NCBI RefSeq assembly: GCF_000009985.1
Contig: NC_007626.1
Coordinates: forward strand, 2,597,943 to 2,661,942
Direction of reading: 5' to 3'
From: Paramagnetospirillum magneticum AMB-1
Lineage (GTDB): Bacteria; Pseudomonadota; Alphaproteobacteria; Rhodospirillales; Magnetospirillaceae
DNA length: 64,000 nucleotides
A program made the translations under genes and the position numbers. The notes under the pieces were generated by a model. The model did not search any database. It was given only the letters and a program-made list of their open reading frames with translations, and was not told the DNA's origin. This document shows positions 1 through 6,901 of this stretch, in pieces. The first letter of the stretch is position 1. Every line of letters begins with the position of its first letter.

Positions 1-220
1 GGGCGTAGAACACCACCTGGAACAGCAGGTCGCCCAGTTCATCCTTCAACTGGGGCATGTCGCCATGCTCGATGGCTTCGGCCACCTCGTAGGCTTCCTC
101 GATGGTGTAGGGGGCGATGGTGGCGAAGGTCTGCTCCAGATCCCAGGGACAGCCGCCCTGGGGGGAGCGCAGGCGGGCCATGATGGCCAGCAATCGGTCG
201 ATGGGCTTGTCCTGGCTCAT
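1..220 (-). CDS. mazG: Nucleoside triphosphate pyrophosphohydrolase MazG, partial (N-terminal part)
   Basis: The first 73 codons are present; the gene runs off the left edge of the window. The protein reads as a MazG N-terminus: an all-alpha NTP pyrophosphatase core with a CPWDLEQT motif followed by EEAYEVAEAIEHGD and KDELGDLLFQVVF. Its metal-binding acidic residues (EExxE and ExxD patterns) are visible. The family hydrolyses NTPs, including damaged or non-canonical ones, to NMP and pyrophosphate in the cytoplasm. The ATG overlaps the stop of the upstream transglutaminase-like gene by 4 bases, so the two are probably co-transcribed. Confidence 0.93.
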   Translation of the reverse strand, partial: MSQDKPIDRLLAIMARLRSPQGGCPWDLEQTFATIAPYTIEEAYEVAEAIEHGDMPQLKDELGDLLFQVVFYA

Positions 221-888
221 CCCGGCGCCTTGGCCTCGGCGGCGAAATCGGCGCCCTTGTCCCAGGGGTCGTCGGTCATCAGCAACGGGCAGTGCCGGCG
301 ATAGGTCTCGGTGATCTCGTCATAGGGGACGTCCCAGAAGCTGCCGTGCTGGGCCACATACTCCATATGGCGGCGGTCCTGCTTGTCAAAGGGGTGGAAA
401 ACAGAGTCGTTTTTCCCATCCCATTCAAGGGGATGGACGCCGAACTTCTCGCAAAGCGCCAGGTTGAAGGCGGGGGTGGCCTTGACCCACGCGTCTTCCG
501 CCATGATCTCGGCGAAGGCATGCCAGCGGAATACGTCGCCACCGTTCTTTTCCAACAGCTTCGGCGTCGCCAGGTGGTTGCGCACATCGGCAAAGCCGAT
601 GCGGGCCGGAATTCCCATGGCGCGGGCGCAAGCCGTCAGCAAGGCCGCCTTGGGGATGCAAAAACCGCTGCCCTTGGCCAGGACATGGGCGGCGGAATAG
701 GTCTCCGGCGCGTTGAAGCGCACATAGGGGTCGTAGATCACCGCGTCGCGCACCGCGTAATAGAGCCGGATGGCGGCGTCCAGGCGGTCGGTGGCGCCGG
801 CGGCGGCCTCATGGGCGAAGGCGACGATAGCCGGGTCATCGCTCTGGATGAACCGGGAGGGCTGCAGGGCGCGGGGATCGACGGTCAT
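217..888 (-). CDS. Transglutaminase-like (papain-fold) family protein
   Basis: A 223-residue cytoplasmic protein with no signal peptide. The motif GSGFCIPKAALL carries the expected catalytic Cys, and RWHAFAEI carries the His, as in the transglutaminase-like superfamily. These proteins act as proteases, amidases or inactive binders in bacteria, and the substrate here is unknown. It ends inside the start codon of mazG (ATGA overlap), which suggests one transcript. The start was chosen as the first ATG, and the gene is preceded by about 40 bases of non-coding DNA. Confidence 0.8.
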   Translation of the reverse strand: MTVDPRALQPSRFIQSDDPAIVAFAHEAAAGATDRLDAAIRLYYAVRDAVIYDPYVRFNAPETYSAAHVLAKGSGFCIPKAALLTACARAMGIPARIGFADVRNHLATPKLLEKNGGDVFRWHAFAEIMAEDAWVKATPAFNLALCEKFGVHPLEWDGKNDSVFHPFDKQDRRHMEYVAQHGSFWDVPYDEITETYRRHCPLLMTDDPWDKGADFAAEAKAPG

Positions 889-925
889 GGAATTTCCCGA
901 TTGTTAGGACAGGGCCAGCATAAAG

Positions 926-1252
926 CTAATCCTTGGCCGGGGGAACGCTGCAGCACTGATGAACAATGGCGGCCTGATCACGCCGGTTATCGTCCTTGAA
1001 CGCCAGCCAGCGGCGCCACAGGCGAGACGGCAAGGATTTGGAAAGCGGCAAGCCGTTGGCTGCCAGCCATGCTTCCAAAGCCGGGATCGTCACGTGGCGC
1101 AGGTCGTAGGTGACGGTGATATTGCCGCCATGAGCATCAAATCGCAGATCCAGAATCCCCTCGGGGCGGCTGGGCATCGCCGTGATGGCGGGGGTGGCGC
1201 GGACCTCGAGGGAGAGGCTGAGGGTGCGGGTCAGGCGGTCGGTTTTGCTCAT
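926..1252 (-). CDS. Conserved hypothetical protein, possible ferredoxin-like fold
   Basis: A 108-residue protein that I do not recognise with certainty. The middle (DLRFDAHGGNITVTYDLRHV, then a helix ending in WLAANGLPL) alternates strand, helix and strand, as in heavy-metal-associated or ACT-like folds. It has no CxxC metal site. The ATG at 1252 is preferred over one five codons upstream because it leaves room for a ribosome site. Its start lies about 30 bases from the left dif-like site, so prophage insertion has separated it from nhaA, formerly its upstream neighbour on the same strand. Confidence 0.65.
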   Translation of the reverse strand: MSKTDRLTRTLSLSLEVRATPAITAMPSRPEGILDLRFDAHGGNITVTYDLRHVTIPALEAWLAANGLPLSKSLPSRLWRRWLAFKDDNRRDQAAIVHQCCSVPPAKD

Positions 1253-1268
1253 GGGGGTCTCCAACACC

Positions 1269-1302
1269 CAATACCAATTTGTCGCATAATGTATAGATTG
1301 AC
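1269..1302 (+). other. Left dif-like attachment site (XerC half conserved)
   Basis: Reads TTGTCGCATAA (1281-1291, XerC-type arm) followed by central TGTATA (spanning 1290-1295). The expected XerD arm is replaced by element sequence (GATTGAC...). A 27-base stretch at 1269-1295 is identical to the reverse strand of the central site. The core CGCATAATGTATA matches the known E. coli dif core. The element lies on the XerD side, as expected for a left junction formed by Xer recombination. Confidence 0.8.
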
Positions 1303-1424
1303 AACGGTTGGGTGCAAAATGTTCTTAAACCGTTCCGCGCTCAAATGTCCAGCTCTCCAGTTTAGTTGATATAGCCATCCGCACATTGACTCTTCAATGA
1401 GGCGGAAATGGGGCAGGGCCTCCG

Positions 1425-1444
1425 TGAAATACATCTGTGTTTCA
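1425..1444 (+). promoter_or_regulatory. Candidate operator TGAAA-N10-TTTCA (prophage A)
   Basis: A 5-bp dyad with a 10-base spacer. The surrounding 150 bases differ completely from prophage B, yet B has the same half-sites and spacing at the exact mirror position (23184-23203). Conservation of only the half-sites in diverged sequence suggests a repressor site, perhaps for the element's own regulator. Confidence 0.45.
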
Positions 1445-1579
1445 TGTCTCACTGCATCGCAAGATGTAGTATCGCACTACAATTAGTGCACCAATACTCA
1501 CGGCACACAACATATTGACGGCACGCCATTACTTGTGGCTGCTTTGTCGTCGCTACACAAGATGCCCTCCTGAGTTCCT

Positions 1580-1739
1580 GGCAGGTTCTAGGGAGGGGGC
1601 GACGGCCGGAGTGCAAGCTCTCGGTTCGCGGGACTGGCCGGGGGAGGTTTTTCAAAACATCTCGCCCGGCCAGAGCCTTCTTAAACCTGCCAAGGCCGCG
1701 CAGCGGCCGCCTGACAACCTGCCAAGTGGAGAACCTGCC
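1580..1739 (+). repeat. AACCTGCC repeats upstream of the early operon (A)
   Basis: AACCTGCC occurs at 1684-1691, 1716-1723 and 1732-1739, giving steps of 32 and 16 bases. An inverted copy (GGCAGGTT) lies at 1580-1587. The first two direct copies extend to AACCTGCCAA. This could be an iteron-like Rep site or an operator array; the last copy touches the start codon of the DUF736 gene. Confidence 0.45.
1634..1673 (+). other. Inverted repeat (9-bp stem) in the 5-prime control region of A
   Basis: CTGGCCGGG (1634-1642) pairs with CCCGGCCAG (1665-1673) across 22 bases that include a T-rich stretch. It could be an origin hairpin for the HUH Rep, an attenuator or a leader structure. The sequence alone does not decide. 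Confidence 0.4.
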
Positions 1740-1741
1740 TC

Positions 1742-2107
1742 ATGAAGACCAATCGACTGATCATCGGCGCCGATGGCAACGGCGAGGGCAACTACACCTC
1801 GTTGCGCCAGTCCATCACCTTCCTGTTCGAGAAGAACCCCGAGCACAAGGCCACCGACAGCAACAGCCCGTCCCATCTGGTGCACCTGAAGGGCAACGGC
1901 GGCGCGTTCGAGGCGGGGGCGGCCTGGACCAAGACGGTGCAGGAAGGCCCCAACCGGGGCGCCAAGTTCTTCTCGTTCTCGCTGGACGATCCCAGTTTCG
2001 ACGCGCCGTTGAACCTGACCGCCTTCGTGCTGGTCAAGGCCAAGGATAAGGACGACTGCACCGAATACGAGGTGGTGTGGCGCCGCCCCCGCCGGGATGC
2101 CGCGTGA
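1742..2107 (+). CDS. DUF736-family protein, first early gene of prophage A
   Basis: A 121-residue protein. The central and C-terminal part matches the DUF736 pattern: GAAWTKTVQEG, then FSLDDPSFDAPLN, then a strand ending in YEVVWRRP. This family is common on alphaproteobacterial plasmids and integrative elements; its biochemical role is unknown. It has an OB-like all-beta look and may bind nucleic acid (inference). It starts the early operon and overlaps the next gene by TGATG. Confidence 0.75.
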   Translation: MKTNRLIIGADGNGEGNYTSLRQSITFLFEKNPEHKATDSNSPSHLVHLKGNGGAFEAGAAWTKTVQEGPNRGAKFFSFSLDDPSFDAPLNLTAFVLVKAKDKDDCTEYEVVWRRPRRDAA

Positions 2108-2310
2108 TGCACACGGCCAAGGTTTTCGGCTTGGAGATGCCCTTCGCGGTGATCGCCAACCCCGTCAACGGCGAGGTGTCGTGCATCGTCCGCATCGCCG
2201 GCCAGGAACACCGCTTCACCCTGACCCCCGAAGTGGCGGGCATCGTCGCGGACGAACTGTGGGCGGCCATGGAGAAGGCCGAGGAGGCGGGAAATGTCGG
2301 CGCATCTTAG
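2107..2310 (+). CDS. Small hypothetical early protein (A)
   Basis: A 67-residue acidic protein with no recognised domain. The N-terminal half looks like beta strands and the C-terminal half is one helix (VAGIVADELWAAMEKAEEAG). Its start ATG shares bases with the upstream stop, and it overlaps the next gene by 17 bases, so translation is probably coupled. It is conserved without change in prophage B. Confidence 0.65.
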   Translation: MHTAKVFGLEMPFAVIANPVNGEVSCIVRIAGQEHRFTLTPEVAGIVADELWAAMEKAEEAGNVGAS

Positions 2311-2599
2311 GCGCTTTCAGGAGGAGGGGCCGGAGCGATCCGGCCTTATCCTTTTCGACGCTTACGCCCCCCACGAGAACGCTGTGTGGGGCATGCGCGT
2401 TTCCCAGGCCGGGAAAGAGGCCCTGGTAGCCATCGGCCCTGTGCCGCGCTACGGCCAGCCCGACACCATCATTCCCATGACCACCTTCTGGGCGAACTGC
2501 GCCGACGTCTCCACCATCGCCCACTTCATGCAGGTCCTCATGCCGGGGCCTGCGCGGGACAGCTATGAGCTGATGTTGCGCGGACAGGTGAAGCGGTAA
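2294..2599 (+). CDS. Hypothetical early protein (A)
   Basis: 101 residues and no recognised family. It has a mixed alpha/beta composition with no membrane segment or signal peptide. It sits in the tightly packed early operon and shares one base with the next start (TAATG). Identical in prophage B. Confidence 0.65.
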   Translation: MSAHLRRFQEEGPERSGLILFDAYAPHENAVWGMRVSQAGKEALVAIGPVPRYGQPDTIIPMTTFWANCADVSTIAHFMQVLMPGPARDSYELMLRGQVKR

Positions 2600-2811
2600 T
2601 GGCGACGGAACAATCTGCAAGCCACATGGCCTACTGCATCGCGACGGGCGACTTCGGGGCAATCAGCTGCGACCCCGAAGCCGCCTGTGTCGTCATGAGG
2701 GCTGATGGCGGCTATTCGGTCGCCACCGAGGCCGATACTAAGCGGTTGATGCCTTTCCGCCCCGGAGCTCGTGTGGTGGCGACATTCCGGCCGAAGGATG
2801 CCCGCTCATGA
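2599..2811 (+). CDS. Small hypothetical early protein (A)
   Basis: 70 residues with two cysteines in the N-terminal third and no clear metal motif. The function is unknown. It overlaps the following small gene by ATGA, which supports translational coupling in the early operon. Confidence 0.6.
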   Translation: MATEQSASHMAYCIATGDFGAISCDPEAACVVMRADGGYSVATEADTKRLMPFRPGARVVATFRPKDARS

Positions 2812-2960
2812 CCGGCTGGGAAGCGCTCTATCTGCATCGCCTCTGGGTGGACAAGTGGGGCCTGTGCCGTGAGATGGCGGCGGATTACTGCAAGCGCGTC
2901 TTCGTGCGGCAAGGCTTCACGATCCATCACGGGATTTACGCGTCGGGGGCCTGCTCATGA
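2808..2960 (+). CDS. 50-residue hypothetical protein (A)
   Basis: A short frame starting on the ATG that overlaps the previous stop (ATGA) and ending inside the next start (ATGA). It is rich in Trp, Tyr and His (WEALYLHRLWVDKWGL) and has two Cys. The perfect overlap on both sides and the intact copy in prophage B argue that it is a real gene. Function unknown. Confidence 0.55.
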   Translation: MTGWEALYLHRLWVDKWGLCREMAADYCKRVFVRQGFTIHHGIYASGACS

Positions 2961-3091
2961 CCCCCATGCTGATCCCAGCACTATTCCAACTTGTTGGCGT
3001 GATTGTTCTGGCCTTGTTCGCCGTGGCGTTCCCGCGCTTCGGTGTGGGGATCTGGATTGGGCTGTTCATCGGTTGGGGGCTGTGGTCATGA
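2957..3091 (+). CDS. 44-residue membrane protein (A)
   Basis: Almost entirely hydrophobic, with two likely membrane helices (about residues 7-25 and 29-42) separated by a short RFG turn. It overlaps the genes on both sides by 4 bases and directly precedes rep. It could anchor replication at the membrane or be a minor virion protein; nothing in the sequence decides this. Confidence 0.55.
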   Translation: MTPMLIPALFQLVGVIVLALFAVAFPRFGVGIWIGLFIGWGLWS

Positions 3092-4350
3092 CCCCTCTCG
3101 GGAACATCGCAAGTAATGTAACCCCCCCCCTCCCCGGAGGCGAAGCCGGAGCCGGAGGGGGGCCCCTGGCTGAGCCTGTCCGCCGGCTCAAGTGGCGTCT
3201 CCGCGACCACGCCGGGCGGATGCTCCCCAAGCAGTCCATTCCTGGCCTGGATGGCGTCACCCGCGAGCGCCTGCACCGGGTGGCTCGATGTGGCCGCCAC
3301 ATCCTCGGCGGACAGGTGGCCGTGGTGGCGGGGGAGGGCGGCGCCCGGTTCCTCGGCCTGGAAACATGCGGCTCCGTGTGGCTGTGCCCGGTTTGCTCGT
3401 CCAAGATCGCTGAGCACCGCCGCGCCGACATCGAAACCATGTTGACGGCCCATTGCGCGGGCCAGCGGCGGCGGTTCACCAAGGCCCCTGGAGACACCTG
3501 GGGCGGGGCCTGGGAAACCTATGAGGCGGCTCCCGGCGCGGTCTACATGGCCACCTTCACCGTGCCCCATGGCCGGTGGGATAGCCTGGAACGCCTGCGC
3601 GACGACGTGGCCGAGTGCTGGCGCCGCGTGCAACGTGGGGCGGCCTGGGCGCGTCTCAAGGCCCGCTGTGGCATCGTGGGCGTGATCCGGGCCATGGAAC
3701 TGACCCACGGCGCCAACGGATGGCACCCCCATCTGCATGTGCTGATCCTGGCAAAGCCGGGGGCCTGCGTCGAAATGACCCTGCGCCATGCCCTCTATGC
3801 CCGCTGGGCGGCCTTCGTCGGCAAGATGGGCCTGGGGGTGGTGTCGGAAACCCATGGGGTGGACCTGTACCGCGCCCATTCCGTCCAAGCCGCCGGTGAC
3901 TACGTCGCCAAGTGGGGCTGCGACGCCGAGTTGACCAAATGGCACGTCAAGAAGGGGCGGGGAAAGAACCGCTCCCCCTGGCAACTGCTGGCCGCCGCCG
4001 CCGAGGGCGACGTTGAGGCCCGCATCCGGTGGCGCGAGTTCGCCGCCGTCATGCCGGGGACCTGCCACATCACCATGAGCCACGGCCTGCGCGACCTGTA
4101 CTTGGACGGTCCCGACCTGTCCGACGCCGAGATCGCCGCCATGGAGCATGGCATCGACCCCGCCGAGATCGTTCGGAATACCGGGGAAACCATTGTCGGG
4201 CATATCCGGCGGGGCGTGTGGGTCCGCGTCATGCGGGCCGGGCTCGCCGTGGACGTGCTGGAAGCCGTGGAAACGGGCGGGTGGGCCGCCGCCCTTTCCA
4301 TGCTGGTGGATCGTGGCCTTGCACTGAGGAGGGCCAGCGATGGCGGATGA
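3088..4350 (+). CDS. HUH rolling-circle replication initiation protein (A)
   Basis: 420 residues from the ATG at 3088. This start overlaps the previous gene by ATGA, and an upstream in-frame extension would run through two other genes. A Cys cluster (C94, C100, C103 in CGSVWLCPVC) is followed by the metal-binding HUH motif HPHLH (213-217) and a Tyr motif DYVAKW (Y272, K275). This layout is typical of plasmid and phage Rep proteins that nick one strand and stay attached through tyrosine. A single catalytic Tyr is seen, as in plasmid-type Reps. It probably starts genome replication of the virus. It differs from prophage B at T12A and A78V. Confidence 0.88.
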   Translation: MTPLGNIASNVTPPLPGGEAGAGGGPLAEPVRRLKWRLRDHAGRMLPKQSIPGLDGVTRERLHRVARCGRHILGGQVAVVAGEGGARFLGLETCGSVWLCPVCSSKIAEHRRADIETMLTAHCAGQRRRFTKAPGDTWGGAWETYEAAPGAVYMATFTVPHGRWDSLERLRDDVAECWRRVQRGAAWARLKARCGIVGVIRAMELTHGANGWHPHLHVLILAKPGACVEMTLRHALYARWAAFVGKMGLGVVSETHGVDLYRAHSVQAAGDYVAKWGCDAELTKWHVKKGRGKNRSPWQLLAAAAEGDVEARIRWREFAAVMPGTCHITMSHGLRDLYLDGPDLSDAEIAAMEHGIDPAEIVRNTGETIVGHIRRGVWVRVMRAGLAVDVLEAVETGGWAAALSMLVDRGLALRRASDGG

Positions 4351-4642
4351 GGAAACGAGGTCGGGGACGGTGGTTGGGTATGGCCCGTGTAAGTTCTGTG
4401 GGAACGAGGGCAAGTATCAGGTCAACAAGCGCGGGAAATTGTATTTCTACTGCCCAAAGAGCGGGGATGGCGGGTGCGGGATTGGGTCGCAAGGGCGATG
4501 TGATCAGAAGAGCAATCTGCTTCTAGCAAAAGAGGTCAAAAAATGGGTGAGCCCGGAATACCGCAAGAAGTACCTCGGTGAGGCCGCCGCCCCCGCCGAA
4601 CAGCCGAAAAAGTCAATCTGGGACATGGAGATCAAGCTGTGA
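4340..4642 (+). CDS. Zinc-ribbon protein (A)
   Basis: A 100-residue protein with a CKFCG knuckle (C17, C20) and later Cys residues in YFYCP and GGCGIG, followed by a lysine-rich C-terminus. It looks like a small zinc-binding nucleic-acid protein. It sits between rep and the packaging genes and overlaps both, so a role in replication or genome handling is likely but unproven. Confidence 0.65.
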   Translation: MADEETRSGTVVGYGPCKFCGNEGKYQVNKRGKLYFYCPKSGDGGCGIGSQGRCDQKSNLLLAKEVKKWVSPEYRKKYLGEAAAPAEQPKKSIWDMEIKL

Positions 4643-5079
4643 GTGCCGATGAACTGAACACGTTACGTGCGGAAGTGGCCGTCGAAGCGGCCGCCGAGGT
4701 CGAGGCGGCGGTGCCTGCCCCCGAGCCGCCCCCCGTGGCCGAGGAAGGCTTGGTGTCCGCCATGGGCATGATGGTCAAGGGGCTGTCCGCTCCCTTGTGC
4801 CGCCGCGCCAACGTCACCGGCCTGGACGATACCGAGGCGGCCATGATGGGCGCTGCCATCGCCCAACTGGTCACCGTCTACGATATCGGCCCCAAGGACC
4901 CCAAGGGCGCCGCCTGGATGGGCTTCGGCATGGCCGCCATCGGCATTCTGGGAAATCGCCGTCCCTTGGCGCCGCCGCCCGAGATCGCAGCCCCGCCGGT
5001 GGACGCGCCGCCGCCGCCCGCCTTCGGCCAGCCGGGGCAGGTGTCCTTATCGCCCTTGGACGCCACGCCGTGCGCCTAG
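4639..5079 (+). CDS. Hypothetical protein with hydrophobic C-terminal half (A)
   Basis: 146 residues from a GTG that overlaps the zinc-ribbon stop (GTGA). It has an acidic Ala/Pro-rich N-terminus (to about 35), an alpha-helical middle, a hydrophobic stretch (WMGFGMAAIGILGN, about 93-106) and a Pro-rich tail. It precedes the ATPase and overlaps it by 10 bases. A copy of CACGTTACGTG (4659-4669) lies inside its first codons. It may be a membrane partner of the packaging ATPase; this is inference from position. Confidence 0.6.
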   Translation: MSADELNTLRAEVAVEAAAEVEAAVPAPEPPPVAEEGLVSAMGMMVKGLSAPLCRRANVTGLDDTEAAMMGAAIAQLVTVYDIGPKDPKGAAWMGFGMAAIGILGNRRPLAPPPEIAAPPVDAPPPPAFGQPGQVSLSPLDATPCA

Positions 5080-5669
5080 ACGCCGCCGACATTCGGCTGT
5101 GCCTGGGCAAGAGCGGGTCGGGGAAGAGCACCCTGGCCCGCTCGTGGGTCGCCAAGGAAAAGCGGGTGCTGATCTTCGACCCCAACGGCGAGGATGCGTG
5201 GGCCAAGGGGGCGGTGGTCACCGAGGATCGCGCCGAACTGGTGGAACTTGTGAGCAAGCCGGGCCGGGTCCGCATCTGCTGGCGCGGCGTCATGACGGGC
5301 GGGGAGGGGGCTTTCGAGTTCGCCAACCGCTGCGCCTGGGCGGGTGAAGACATGTTCGTTGTGTGGGACGAGGTGGACCGCTTCACCGACCCAATGAAGC
5401 TGCCGCCGGTGGCGGACAACCTCGTCCAGGCGGGCCGTCACCGGGGGCTGCATATCATCGCCTGTTCCCGCCGTCCGTACAGGATGAACCGGACGCTGAC
5501 CGCCCTGGCGACCCGCATGGCGATCTTCCGCACCACAGAGCCCCGCGACCTGCGCTACTTCGGGGACTACGTGGGGGAGGCCGCAAGCCAGCTTCCCACG
5601 TTACGTGATTATCACGCTCTGGATTGGGTCGAGGCGGGCGTGTCGATAAAAAAATCGCCGTTCCGCTAA
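5070..5669 (+). CDS. Packaging ATPase of the PRD1 lineage (A)
   Basis: 199 residues from a GTG at 5070 that overlaps the upstream stop; the longer open frame runs through the previous gene and is rejected. Walker A is GKSGSGKST (13-21), Walker B is MFVVWDE (95-101), and a RHRGLHIIACSRRP segment gives the sensor region. This compact FtsK/HerA/Zot-type P-loop form is the genome-packaging ATPase of tailless phages (PM2 P9, PRD1 P9) and differs from large terminases. It lies just upstream of the capsid gene, as in that lineage. Confidence 0.85.
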   Translation: MRLDAADIRLCLGKSGSGKSTLARSWVAKEKRVLIFDPNGEDAWAKGAVVTEDRAELVELVSKPGRVRICWRGVMTGGEGAFEFANRCAWAGEDMFVVWDEVDRFTDPMKLPPVADNLVQAGRHRGLHIIACSRRPYRMNRTLTALATRMAIFRTTEPRDLRYFGDYVGEAASQLPTLRDYHALDWVEAGVSIKKSPFR

Positions 5670-5683
5670 AATTCCTGCCTCCG

Positions 5684-5705
5684 CACGTAACGTATACGTT
5701 ACGTG
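5684..5705 (+). promoter_or_regulatory. 22-bp perfect palindrome at the head of the capsid operon (A)
   Basis: Each half reads CACGTAACGTA inwards. The same unit CACGTTACGTG also occurs at 4659-4669 and 5597-5607, both inside coding sequence. Three clusters of one 10-base motif in about 1 kb are unlikely by chance. The position between ATPase and capsid genes fits an operator or activator site for late transcription. Confidence 0.6.
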
Positions 5706-5737
5706 GATGATGCCACCAGATGTTGTGTGGCAACCCG

Positions 5738-5761
5738 GTTGACAGTGCTTCAACTGTCAAC
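5738..5761 (+). promoter_or_regulatory. Leader hairpin before the capsid operon (A)
   Basis: GTTGACAGT (5738-5746) and ACTGTCAAC (5753-5761) form a perfect 9-bp stem with a 6-base loop. With one G-T wobble it extends by three more pairs. It ends at the G-rich ribosome site of the 28-residue peptide, so it may control translation or act as a binding site. Confidence 0.5.
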
Positions 5762-5775
5762 TGGGGGACCCCCAT

Positions 5776-5862
5776 ATGAGCGTTTCCGGTATCGCCAAGA
5801 TCGCCGCTGGCGTGATCGTCGGCATGATCGCCTACGAAAAGTTCGTTCGCGGCAAGATTTGA
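5776..5862 (+). CDS. 28-residue one-helix membrane peptide (A)
   Basis: One hydrophobic helix (IAKIAAGVIVGMIAYEKF, residues 6-23) with a basic tail. A G-rich ribosome site lies just before the ATG, and the gene ends 15 bases before the capsid start. Internal-membrane phages such as PM2 encode several such peptides in the virion membrane, which is the likely role here. Identical in prophage B. Confidence 0.65.
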   Translation: MSVSGIAKIAAGVIVGMIAYEKFVRGKI

Positions 5863-5877
5863 TCGGAGGACACGTAG

Positions 5878-6891
5878 ATGCCCTCCAATCCCACCCTGCA
5901 CAAGCGCAAGCTCGGCCAGATCAGGTTCACCGCCGGTGGCCGCGAAAGCCTGGAACTGGACAAGAACGGCGTGCTGCTGCGCTTGTTCCTGCGCCTGCGC
6001 TACACCGTCACCAACGGCGCCACCGGCCCCGTGGGGCCGCTGTTCCAGACCCTGGCCCGCCTGATCAACCGGGTGGAAATCCTGGCCGGCGGCCGGGACA
6101 TGGTCCAGTCGGTGCCTGGCTACTTCCTGGCCGAGCGCGCCTTCCTGGAAAACAAGGGCATTCCCGCCCTCGGCATGGGCACCACGGTGGTCACCACCAA
6201 CAGCGCCGTCACCACCTACGACATCTGCTTGCCGGTGGACTTCACCCTGCCGCTTGGCCGTCGCGAGGATGACTGCGCCCTGGACACGTCCAGCCTGTCG
6301 CAGTTGTCGGTCATCGTCACCTGGGGCAAGACCGATGCGTCGGACCTGTTCACCACCCCGAACAGCGCCGCCATCTCCAATGTCTCCCTGGACGTCGAAG
6401 GCCACTACATCGCCAACCCCATGCGCGCCGCCAACGGCCAGCCCGTTTCCGGCCGCACCGGCAAGCCCTATCTGGTCCGCCAGTTGGACTACACCGAAGT
6501 GGACATCTCGGCGTCCAACACCGCCTTCGCCACCATCCTGGACAGCCGCACCGGCCTACTGGTGACGTCGTTCCTGGTGGTGCAGTTGGCCGACAACGTC
6601 GGGTCCGACGCCGTCGTCAACAGCCTGCGCATGGAGGCGGCCAGCTTCGTCTACGCCCTTCAGGACGCGCAGTTCATCCGGGCCGCCAACGTGCGGGACC
6701 TGGAGCTGGTGACCGGCGCCAACCATACCGGCGTGCTGTACCTGGACCCGCGTCTGGACGGCTCGGTGATCAACGCCATCAACACGGCCGAGCTTCAGGG
6801 CGAACTGAAGGCGATCATGGACGTCACCAAGACGGGCGCCAACTGCAAGCTCGCGATCCAGCGCGAGGCCATCCGCCCCCTGATCCTGTAG
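5878..6891 (+). CDS. Probable double-jelly-roll major capsid protein (A)
   Basis: 337 residues with a strong ribosome site (GGAGGA). It is rich in beta strands. An N-terminal pattern runs LINRVEILAGGRDMVQS...PGYFLAERAF, and a second strand-rich block follows from about 195 (LDYTEVDISASNTAF, FLVVQLAD). The size, two-block layout and place just after the packaging ATPase fit major capsid proteins of PM2/FLiP-type viruses. No HK97-type features are seen. A structure prediction would settle the call. Confidence 0.72.
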   Translation: MPSNPTLHKRKLGQIRFTAGGRESLELDKNGVLLRLFLRLRYTVTNGATGPVGPLFQTLARLINRVEILAGGRDMVQSVPGYFLAERAFLENKGIPALGMGTTVVTTNSAVTTYDICLPVDFTLPLGRREDDCALDTSSLSQLSVIVTWGKTDASDLFTTPNSAAISNVSLDVEGHYIANPMRAANGQPVSGRTGKPYLVRQLDYTEVDISASNTAFATILDSRTGLLVTSFLVVQLADNVGSDAVVNSLRMEAASFVYALQDAQFIRAANVRDLELVTGANHTGVLYLDPRLDGSVINAINTAELQGELKAIMDVTKTGANCKLAIQREAIRPLIL

Positions 6892-6901
6892 GGGGTGCGG
6901 C

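Larger units (their letters stand above)
1303..1741 (+). promoter_or_regulatory. Non-coding 5-prime control region of prophage A
   Basis: About 440 bases without a convincing gene between the left dif-like site and the first early gene. Bases 1303-1454 are unrelated to the equivalent part of B; the remainder is shared. It holds a TGAAA-N10-TTTCA dyad (1425-1444), a short dyad CATCGCAAGATG (1455-1466), repeats of AACCTGCC and a 9-bp stem hairpin. A replication origin for Rep and the early promoter are the likely contents, but no nick site can be identified by eye. Confidence 0.6.

Noticed and set aside
1515..1745. A 76-codon open frame in the prophage 5-prime control region
   Set aside because: It spans hairpins and repeats, has no ribosome site and overlaps the DUF736 start. 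The identical copy in B gives no independent support.
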